Positions 38,311 to 43,625 of a DNA stretch of 43,625 nt are shown piece by piece. The DNA is from an uncultured Oscillospiraceae bacterium (GTDB lineage: Bacteria > Bacillota > Clostridia > Oscillospirales > Oscillospiraceae). Numbering within the stretch: the first letter of the stretch is position 1; each line of letters begins with the position of its first letter. A program made the position numbers and the translations under genes. The stretch covers positions 1-43,625 of the forward strand of contig CAAEKQ010000136.1 of assembly GCA_900756575.1 (NCBI GenBank). The letters are read 5' to 3'. A model generated the notes under the pieces. It was not told where the DNA came from, did not search any database, and was given only the letters and a program-made list of their open reading frames with translations.

Positions 38311-39672
38311 TTATTCGCGCTTTGCCATGGGCACATAGGTCCGCCGCTGGGTCAGGGACTTGTAAGCGGGACGAATGATCCGGTTGGAGGTCATCACTTC
38401 TTCAATCCGGTGGGCGCACCAGCCGGCCACACGTGCAATGGCAAACAGAGGCGTGAATACCTCCTGGGGGATATTCAACATGGTATAAACCAAGCCGGAG
38501 TAGAAGTCCACATTGGCGCACATGGTTTTATCCGAACCGGTCACCCGGGCGAACACATCCGGCACCAGCCGCTCAATGGACTCCAGCAGATCCAGCTCTT
38601 TCACATAACCGGTCTGCTCTGCCAGAGGCCGGGCCGCATGCTTGAGGATTAGCGCACGAGGGTCAGACTTGGTATAAATGGCATGGCCCATACCGTAGAT
38701 CAGGCCGCTGCCATCCCCCGCCTCTTTCCGGAGGATTTTCTCCAGATAGGCAGTGATTTCCTCGTCGTCGTTCCAGTCGTGGACGTTCTTCTTGATCTCC
38801 TCAAACATGGCGGAAACCCGCTGGTTCGCGCCGCCGTGCTTGGGACCCTTCAAGCTGCCCACCGCTGCGGCAATGGCAGAATAGGTGTCGGTGCCGGAGG
38901 AGGAGAGCACGCGGCAGGTAAAGGCCGAGTTGTTACCGCCGCCATGCTCGGCATGGAGCACCAGGCATAGATCAAGTAACCGCGCCTCTTCCTCGGTAAA
39001 CTTGGAATCCGGGCGGATGGAGTGCAGGAAGTTCTCGGCAATGGAGAAATCCGGCACCGGCCAGTGGAGAATCAGCGATCCGCCGTCATAATAGTGCACC
39101 TTCGCCGCATAGGCATGGGCCACAATCAGCGGAAACTGGGCAATGAGCTGAATGGACTGGCGCACCATATTGTCAAGATCAATGGCGTCCGGGTTGTCGT
39201 CATAGGAATAGAGTACCAGGGCGGAACGTGCCAACTTATTCATGATATTGCTGCTGGGGGCCTTGAGGATCATGTCCTCGGTAAACCCGGCGGGCAGGCT
39301 CATATGATCGGACAGCAGCTTGCGGAACGCCGTATACTCCTCCTGATTGGGCAGCTTGCCGAACAGCAGCAGATAGGCGATTTCCTCATAGCCAAAGCGC
39401 TTTTCCCGGGTGAAGCCCGCAATAAGCTGGTTGATGTCGTAGCCCCGGTAGATCAGGCGGCCCTCCATGGGGGTCTTTTCGCCGTCGATGATGGCATAGC
39501 CCTGGACGGAACCAATTTTCGTGCAGCCAACCATAACGCCGGTACCGTCCGCATTTCGGAGGCCCCGCTTGATATTGCTGTTATCTCGAGGACTGATATC
39601 AAAGGCTGTACTGTTTTTCAGTTCCTCGCATAGAGTATGAATGAACGCATCAGATGAATTTGAAATGGACAA
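38311..39672 (-). CDS. gltA: Citrate synthase
   Basis: The 453-residue enzyme condenses oxaloacetate and acetyl-CoA. The oxaloacetate- and CoA-binding histidine segments are LVLHAEHGGGNNSAFTCR and GSLKGPKHGGANQRV, and the later catalytic region YGMGHAIYTKSDPRALIL is conserved. It belongs to the Clostridia-type CitZ/GltA family with an extended N-terminus (RGLRNADGTGVMVGCTKIGSV). The start is TTG at 39672: GGAGG is 8 nt upstream, while a GTG at 39681 abuts the SD. It is a single gene behind a promoter at 39713-39741. In such anaerobes it usually feeds glutamate synthesis. Confidence 0.92.
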   Translation of the reverse strand: MSISNSSDAFIHTLCEELKNSTAFDISPRDNSNIKRGLRNADGTGVMVGCTKIGSVQGYAIIDGEKTPMEGRLIYRGYDINQLIAGFTREKRFGYEEIAYLLLFGKLPNQEEYTAFRKLLSDHMSLPAGFTEDMILKAPSSNIMNKLARSALVLYSYDDNPDAIDLDNMVRQSIQLIAQFPLIVAHAYAAKVHYYDGGSLILHWPVPDFSIAENFLHSIRPDSKFTEEEARLLDLCLVLHAEHGGGNNSAFTCRVLSSSGTDTYSAIAAAVGSLKGPKHGGANQRVSAMFEEIKKNVHDWNDDEEITAYLEKILRKEAGDGSGLIYGMGHAIYTKSDPRALILKHAARPLAEQTGYVKELDLLESIERLVPDVFARVTGSDKTMCANVDFYSGLVYTMLNIPQEVFTPLFAIARVAGWCAHRIEEVMTSNRIIRPAYKSLTQRRTYVPMAKRE

Positions 39673-39712
39673 AAGCTGCACCTCCAGAAATCGAAGCTCG
39701 TTGTGTCCTTAT

Positions 39713-39741
39713 ATGATATCAAACCAGAGTCGGTGCGTCAA
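39713..39741 (-). promoter_or_regulatory. Citrate synthase promoter
   Basis: Minus strand TTGACG (39736-39741), 17-bp spacer, TATCAT (39713-39718). Further upstream an imperfect repeat TTTAC / GTAAA lies around 39772-39793. Confidence 0.65.
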
Positions 39742-39825
39742 TCGTATTTTTCGCTGAAAAACCGCAGTATTTTACCTCTTTAGGGAAGTAAATTTTTCAT
39801 TTCGCACAAAAACCGGTCTGAATTT

Positions 39826-39846
39826 GCATATTCAGATTGAATATGC
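39826..39846. promoter_or_regulatory. 21-bp perfect inverted repeat upstream of spoIID
   Basis: GCATATTCA-GAT-TGAATATGC lies 33 bp before the spoIID ATG. The arm contains CATATTCA, which is loosely like sporulation sigma -10 boxes, but no matching -35 is evident. It could be an operator or an mRNA hairpin. Confidence 0.5.
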
Positions 39847-39879
39847 ACTTAGCAAGCCTTGCAATTTCAGGAGGTACCT

Positions 39880-40917
39880 ATGAAAAGCACCATTGTCTCG
39901 GGATTCTTCGCCGCCCTGGCCACCGTCAGTCTTCCCCTGCTGATCTGCGGCATGGGAAAAACCGCGCCTGTTTCCTCGCCTGCGCCCGCTTCTGCTGCAA
40001 TCCCGCAGGAAATCATAGCACCCAGCGCCCCAACGCCATCCGCCCGAACCATTCGGGAGATCATTGTCCACCACAGCGATCCAAATGCTGCGAAATCGCA
40101 AGCAGAACAGCCGTCCGGCGATTCATCGCAAGCGGTATCCGTTACCGTGGCCGGGAATGTGGAAACCATGACGCTCCACGACTATCTCGCCGGCGTTTTA
40201 ATGGGAGAAATGCCCGCATCCTATGACCTGGAGGCCCTGAAAGCCCAAGCGGTGGCAGCCCGAACCTATACACTTCATCGGCTGTCCGGCGGCGGCACCC
40301 TTTCCGATGATCCTGCCGTCTGTCAGGCGTTTCTCCCGCTGGATCAGGCCCCGGAAAAGCTGGGAGAGGATTGGGACGCCCTGCTCCAAAAGCTCCATCA
40401 GGCCGTGGAAGAAACTGACGGTCAGGTACTCACCTATAACGGTCAGCTGATCTCTGCCACCTATTTCTCCGGTTCCGGCGGCAAAACGGAATCGGCCCAG
40501 GCGGTATGGGGCAGTGAAATTCCCTATCTGGTCAGCGTGGATAGCCCCGGGGAGGAGGAAAACTCCGACTATGAATCCGCCGTCGCCGTTCCCCTTTCGG
40601 ACTTTTTAGATGCGCTGGACATTGCAAAGCCCACCGTATCCTCCGTCACCTATACGACGGGAGACGGGGTAGATACCATGGTCATTGACGGAAAAACCTT
40701 CACAGGTCTCCAGCTTCGCAGTACCTTCGGCCTTCGCTCCACCCGGTTTGAACTGACCGTCACCGAGGATCAGGTGATCTTTGACGTGCTGGGCAACGGG
40801 CATCGGGTGGGCATGAGTCAATGCGGTGCCGAAGCCATGGCCCAGAAAGGATATCACTATCAGGATATTCTGCTGTGGTACTACACCGGCGTCACCTTAA
40901 CCCAGTGGCAGGGATAA
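39880..40917 (+). CDS. spoIID: SpoIID/LytB-domain protein
   Basis: The 345-residue protein has an N-terminal membrane anchor (IVSGFFAALATVSLPLLIC), a linker of Ala, Pro and Ser, and a SpoIID lytic transglycosylase domain: MTLHDYLAGVLMGEMPASYD with the catalytic Glu in GEMP, LKAQAVAARTYTLHR, GGKTESAQAVWG, and the C-terminal GHRVGMSQCGAEAMAQKGYHY. It cleaves denuded glycan strands during engulfment, usually with SpoIIP and SpoIIM, which are not in the window. AGGAGG is 5 nt before the ATG at 39880. It implies the organism is, or was, a spore former. Confidence 0.9.
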   Translation: MKSTIVSGFFAALATVSLPLLICGMGKTAPVSSPAPASAAIPQEIIAPSAPTPSARTIREIIVHHSDPNAAKSQAEQPSGDSSQAVSVTVAGNVETMTLHDYLAGVLMGEMPASYDLEALKAQAVAARTYTLHRLSGGGTLSDDPAVCQAFLPLDQAPEKLGEDWDALLQKLHQAVEETDGQVLTYNGQLISATYFSGSGGKTESAQAVWGSEIPYLVSVDSPGEEENSDYESAVAVPLSDFLDALDIAKPTVSSVTYTTGDGVDTMVIDGKTFTGLQLRSTFGLRSTRFELTVTEDQVIFDVLGNGHRVGMSQCGAEAMAQKGYHYQDILLWYYTGVTLTQWQG

Positions 40918-40946
40918 AAAAATGCCCGGAGCAAACGCTCCGGGCA
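40916..40946 (-). terminator. Terminator of secG
   Basis: A TGCCCGGAGC-AAAC-GCTCCGGGCA hairpin is followed on the minus strand by TTTTTTT (40916-40922). It begins 12 nt after the secG stop and also closes the converging spoIID gene. Confidence 0.9.
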
Positions 40947-40958
40947 GGTAGATTCCGA

Positions 40959-41198
40959 TTACTTATTGGGAATCAGAGAAAGAACCAGGGTCAGCACCAT
41001 GAATGCAATGGCAATCCACTTGGTGGCACGGGCCAGCTTGGCATCCCAGGTGGAAGCCTTGCTCTTGGACAGGAAGCTGTCAGCCGCACCGGCAATGGCG
41101 CCGGACAGGCCAGCATTCTTGCCGGACTGAAGCATGATCACGCAGATTACAGCCAGTGCACAGATGACCTGGATCACAGTAATAATAGTTTTAACCAT
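40959..41198 (-). CDS. secG: Preprotein translocase subunit SecG
   Basis: The 79-residue, two-helix membrane subunit of the SecYEG channel starts MVKTIITVIQVICALAVICVI and has the hallmark loop LQSGKNAGLSGAIAGAAD, then a second helix (WIAIAFMVLTLVLSLI). Length is normal. ATG at 41198 has GGAGG 6 nt upstream; the open frame to 41300 lies over the promoter. A GCCG / CGGC hairpin is in the leader near 41215-41230. It is transcribed alone between two terminator-bounded neighbours. Confidence 0.93.
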   Translation of the reverse strand: MVKTIITVIQVICALAVICVIMLQSGKNAGLSGAIAGAADSFLSKSKASTWDAKLARATKWIAIAFMVLTLVLSLIPNK

Positions 41199-41271
41199 AA
41201 CGATCCTCCATTTTGCCGTTTTACGGCATACGGCAGCCGAAATTCGTCTCAACGCGCAATTCGTACAATAT

Positions 41272-41300
41272 ATAATACCACGCCGCAAACGGTTTTGCAA
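41272..41300 (-). promoter_or_regulatory. secG promoter
   Basis: Minus strand TTGCAA (41295-41300), 17-bp spacer, TATTAT (41272-41277), 74 nt before the ATG. Confidence 0.65.
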
Positions 41301-41309
41301 GGAAAATTT

Positions 41310-41885
41310 TTAACGATCCAGCATCACCGGGCCAAGAAGCTCCGGCGGCAGTTCGCTGGGCGGAAGCAGCGGCTTAGGGGGCTGATCTACGGGCTTTAAC
41401 CGGCGGTAGAGATATTCCACCCCGTGCCACTCGTCCATTTTATAGCCGAAGTTTGGCAAAATCCCCGCGGAGGCGAAGCCCATCCGCTTATGGAACGCCA
41501 CGCTGGGCTCATTGGGCACCGTAACCACTGCGCAGACATTGCAGACCCCCTGATTGGAAAGCCGCTCCATCAGCGCCTCATACAGCAGCGTGCCGATATG
41601 GCCATGGCGCACGTCCTGGCGCACATAGACCGAGCTTTCCACCGTCCAGCCATAGGCCGCCCGGGTGTGAAAGGGATGGGCATAAGCATAGCCCAGAATC
41701 TTCCCGTCCTCCTCGATTACCAGATAGGGGAACTTCGTCAGAGTGTCCCGAATTCGTTCCGCAAATTCCTCTACCGTGGGAACCTCCGTCTCAAAGGTGA
41801 TGGAGGTGGTTTCCACATAGGGGCGATAAATCTCCAGCAACTCCGGAGCGTCCTGCTCCACTGCAAATCTCAGTTGTTTTTTCAT
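41310..41885 (-). CDS. GNAT family N-acetyltransferase (Pat-like)
   Basis: The 191-residue acetyltransferase is of the phosphinothricin-acetyltransferase-like kind: LEIYRPYVETTSITFETEVP, YGWTVESSVYV as the beta-4 strand, and the CoA-binding RHGHIGTLLYEALMERL, where the usual Q/RxxGxG/A loop reads RHGHIG. VTVPNEPSVAFHKRMGF is the family substrate region. A proline-rich tail (PKPLLPPSELPPELLGP) follows. It acts on a small amine or amino acid; resistance function is not assumed. AGGAAG is 7 nt before the ATG. It lies 54 nt after prfB with no terminator between, so they may be co-transcribed. Confidence 0.85.
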   Translation of the reverse strand: MKKQLRFAVEQDAPELLEIYRPYVETTSITFETEVPTVEEFAERIRDTLTKFPYLVIEEDGKILGYAYAHPFHTRAAYGWTVESSVYVRQDVRHGHIGTLLYEALMERLSNQGVCNVCAVVTVPNEPSVAFHKRMGFASAGILPNFGYKMDEWHGVEYLYRRLKPVDQPPKPLLPPSELPPELLGPVMLDR

Positions 41886-41939
41886 GGTTGCACTTCCTGC
41901 CATTCAGGGGAAATCAGCGTCTTTGCTGAGCATGCTCTC

Positions 41940-43070
41940 TTATTTCTGAACCCAGTTGCCGGTGGCAGCACAGGTAAGATAGCTGTTGATGAAGGGATCC
42001 AGATCGCCGTCCATCACGCCGTTCACATTGGAGGTCTCGCAGCCGGTGCGGGTATCCTTTACCAGAGTATAGGGCATGAACACGTAGTTCCGAATCTGGC
42101 TGCCCCACTCAATCTTCTGCTGCACGCCTTTGATGTCGGAGATCTTATCCAGATGCTCCCGTTCCTTAATCTCCACCAGCTTGGACCGGAGCATTTTCAT
42201 ACAGTTGTCCCGGTTCTGGAACTGGCTTCGTTCGGTCTGGCAGGACACCACAATGCCGGTGGGCTTATGGATCAGTCGAACTGCGGAGGAGGTCTTGTTG
42301 ATGTGCTGGCCGCCTGCGCCGGAGGAACGGTACACCTGCATCTCGATGTCCTCGGGGCGAATCTCCACATCATTGGCATCGTCGTCAATCTCGGGGATGA
42401 CCTCAATGGCGGCAAAGGAGGTCTGCCGCCGGGCGTTGGAGTCAAAGGGAGACACGCGAACCAGGCGGTGAACACCGTTTTCGCCCTTCAGAAAACCGTA
42501 GGCGTTGGGGCCCTCAATGAGAATATCCGCACTCTTGAGGCCTGCCTCGTCACCCTCCAGGTAGTCCATGATCTTGTAGGTGAAACCGTGGCGCTCTGCC
42601 CAACGGGTATACATCCGGTAGAGCATCTGGCACCAGTCCTGGGCCTCGGTTCCGCCTGCACCGGCATGAAAGCTCATCAGGGCGTTGTTGCCGTCATACT
42701 CACCGGTGAGCAGGGTCTCCAGCCGTGCCTCTTCCATTTCCTGCTCCAGCGCCGCATAGCCTTCTTCCAGCTCCGGCAGCATGGAGTCGTCATCTTCTTC
42801 AATCGCCATCTCGCACAGCACCAGCATATCCTCCCGGTCTGCGCACATTTTCTCAAAGGAAGCGATTTTTGTTTCCAGCAGTCGGGTCTGCTTGGTGACC
42901 TTCTGGGAGTTTGCCGCATCGTTCCAGAATCCCTCAGAGGCAGCCATGGCATGCAGCCGCTCCAGTTCCTCCCGTGCGGACTCCAGCCCCAGGGACTCGC
43001 CCAGAGCTGTGAGCTTCGGCTCCATATTCTCCAGCTTTACCTTGTATTCATCAAATTCAATTCTAGCCAT
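41940..43070 (-). CDS. prfB: Peptide chain release factor 2
   Basis: The 376-residue factor recognises UGA and UAA stop codons: the codon-recognition motif is SPF (207-209) and the peptidyl-transfer motif is GGQ (253-255) in SSGAGGQHINKT. In most bacteria the gene is split by a programmed +1 frameshift at an in-frame UGA near codon 26. Here the frame is continuous from MARIEFDEYKVKL onward, so that autoregulation is missing. The SD at the ATG (43070) is weak (AAAGTGG). A promoter is at 43115-43143. Downstream, a GNAT gene may share the transcript. Confidence 0.94.
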   Translation of the reverse strand: MARIEFDEYKVKLENMEPKLTALGESLGLESAREELERLHAMAASEGFWNDAANSQKVTKQTRLLETKIASFEKMCADREDMLVLCEMAIEEDDDSMLPELEEGYAALEQEMEEARLETLLTGEYDGNNALMSFHAGAGGTEAQDWCQMLYRMYTRWAERHGFTYKIMDYLEGDEAGLKSADILIEGPNAYGFLKGENGVHRLVRVSPFDSNARRQTSFAAIEVIPEIDDDANDVEIRPEDIEMQVYRSSGAGGQHINKTSSAVRLIHKPTGIVVSCQTERSQFQNRDNCMKMLRSKLVEIKEREHLDKISDIKGVQQKIEWGSQIRNYVFMPYTLVKDTRTGCETSNVNGVMDGDLDPFINSYLTCAATGNWVQK

Positions 43071-43114
43071 AATTTTAACCACTTTCGTATAAAATCCAAA
43101 AATCAAGCCTTCCC

Positions 43115-43143
43115 ATTATACAGGAAAAATCCGCCGATGTAAA
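43115..43143 (-). promoter_or_regulatory. prfB promoter
   Basis: Minus strand TTTACA (43138-43143), 17-bp spacer, TATAAT (43115-43120). Confidence 0.65.
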
Positions 43144-43162
43144 GCCTTTTACGGCTGCGGAA

Positions 43163-43225
43163 TCAGCGCTGACTGACGCTGTATTCCTCGTTCTCGAAGA
43201 TCATCTCGTCAATATCCTTCGGCAT
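43163..43225 (-). CDS. Possible 20-residue peptide
   Basis: An ATG at 43225 with GGGAGGGG about 4 nt upstream opens a 20-codon frame rich in acidic residues (MPKDIDEMIFENEEY and on). No family is known. The SD is strong for a chance frame, but the size gives little evidence, and no clear promoter is seen for this strand. It could be a small protein gene upstream of prfB or a chance match. Confidence 0.3.
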   Translation of the reverse strand: MPKDIDEMIFENEEYSVSQR

Positions 43226-43520
43226 ATGCTCCCCTCCCTTCCAATGCGGCTACCAATCATTCTATGCAGCCGGGGAGAAAAAATGTGTCGAAGGACGGCG
43301 GACACAAAAAATATCGCAGCAGCACCGGCTGCGACTTGACAGGAACGGAAAAGTTGGGTAGAATAACCGTGATTTAGAGATGGTTGTTTTCCTTCTGATT
43401 TGCCCAGAAGCGGGCTTCGTAAGGCCAAGCAATAAACACGCTCCCGGTATAATAAGCCCCTACTAAGTGGCAGATTGTTCGATTCCTTCGAGCAGAAAAA
43501 ATTGCATAAATCTTAAAAAT
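43226..43520. other. Intergenic region between prfB side and the tRNA
   Basis: This 295-bp stretch contains the leader of the possible peptide, an inverted repeat TGTGTC / GACACA with a T6 run on the minus strand (43284-43306) that could end leftward transcription, a consensus promoter on the plus strand (43336-43364), and a second TATAAT at 43448-43453 without a matching -35. No convincing gene is seen. Confidence 0.6.
43336..43364 (+). promoter_or_regulatory. Consensus promoter upstream of the tRNA
   Basis: TTGACA (43336-43341), 17-bp spacer, TAGAAT (43359-43364). It is of the strength expected for stable RNA genes and points to the tRNA at 43521, giving about 150 nt of leader. Confidence 0.7.
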
Positions 43521-43560
43521 GTCTCAGTAGCTCAGCTGGATAGAGCACACGCCTCCTAAG
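43521..43560 (+). tRNA. 5' half of tRNA-Arg(CCT), interrupted
   Basis: The acceptor strand GTCTCAG (43521-43527), a D arm GCTC / GAGC (43530-43546), an anticodon stem CACGC (43548-43552) and the loop CTCCTAA with anticodon CCT (43555-43557) fit tRNA-Arg. After position 43560 the expected partner strand GCGTG, T arm and acceptor are not found before the window ends at 43625. The sequence turns AT-rich with an A8 run. It is either interrupted by an insertion or intron, or a contig-end artefact. Confidence 0.65.
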
Positions 43561-43625
43561 GTTGCGTTACAACGGCCACCTCAAAAAAAACTAAATAAGG
43601 GATTGCAGTTCGACTTTGATCGGGC

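Noticed and set aside
43201..43428. 75-codon minus-strand frame near the right end
   Set aside because: No SD; it covers the consensus promoter on the other strand and a likely terminator. The hydrophobic stretch in it looks accidental.
43440..43500. A second tRNA before the tRNA-Arg
   Set aside because: A TTCGATT loop-like string appears, but no paired T stem, anticodon arm or acceptor could be built around it.

Overview
The window reads as chromosomal DNA from an anaerobic, probably spore-forming member of the Clostridia, most like uncultured gut Oscillospirales/Oscillospiraceae. This is an inference from gene content and not a database result. The supporting genes are a five-gene NADH-linked [FeFe]-hydrogenase operon, indolepyruvate:ferredoxin oxidoreductase, SpoIID, a DacF/DacB-type D,D-carboxypeptidase, SLH-domain envelope proteins, galactose genes and a family of oxidoreductases typical of gut anaerobes. 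The DNA is GC-rich, Shine-Dalgarno (SD) sites are strong (GGAGG), and promoters repeatedly use a TTGCAN -35 box with a 16-17 bp spacer and a TATAAT-like -10. No prophage, CRISPR array or rRNA is visible. The right end breaks inside a tRNA-Arg gene.

Layout. 0-7 kb: a small unknown protein, a small alarmone hydrolase, iorAB, a cytidylate kinase-like protein, DAHP synthase and an SLH-anchored SGNH hydrolase. 7-12 kb: hydrogenase operon in the order NuoE-like, HATPase, HndB-like, NuoF-like, HydA, behind a sigma-A promoter and a Rex-like palindrome. 12-20.5 kb: YwaF-like membrane protein, a small P-loop protein, glucose-6-phosphate isomerase, D,D-carboxypeptidase, a MarR-DegV pair with a visible operator, and galK-galT. 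20.7-25.6 kb (plus strand): an orphan sugar-type binding protein, then modA, modB and modC. modA carries a 93-bp MITE-like element in its leader and is separated from modBC by a terminator and a second promoter.

25.6-33.6 kb (minus strand): a PIN-like protein with KEP repeats and an SLH-lysozyme, then a tight seven-gene run (Mrp/NBP35-like ATPase, radical SAM activase, alpha/beta hydrolase, gamma carbonic anhydrase, zinc phospholipase C-like, ferredoxin-nitroreductase, DUF1653). 33.8-38.2 kb (plus strand): three tandem, diverged NTF2/SnoaL-fold proteins followed by a 671-residue Old Yellow Enzyme/FadH-type Fe-S flavoprotein. This is the most interesting locus. It pairs the two protein folds used for steroid-ring reduction and dehydration in bile-acid 7-dehydroxylation (BaiCD/BaiH with BaiE/BaiI) but lacks the CoA-ligase genes, and its promoter carries two copies of a palindrome with the core ACTTTTGGT. 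38.3-43.6 kb: citrate synthase, SpoIID, SecG, a GNAT acetyltransferase, release factor 2 without the usual frameshift site, and the broken tRNA.

Functional picture: fermentative amino-acid and sugar metabolism with ferredoxin/NADH-coupled hydrogen production, molybdate uptake, cell-wall remodelling, and an uncharacterised reductive pathway for a ring-type or enoyl substrate.
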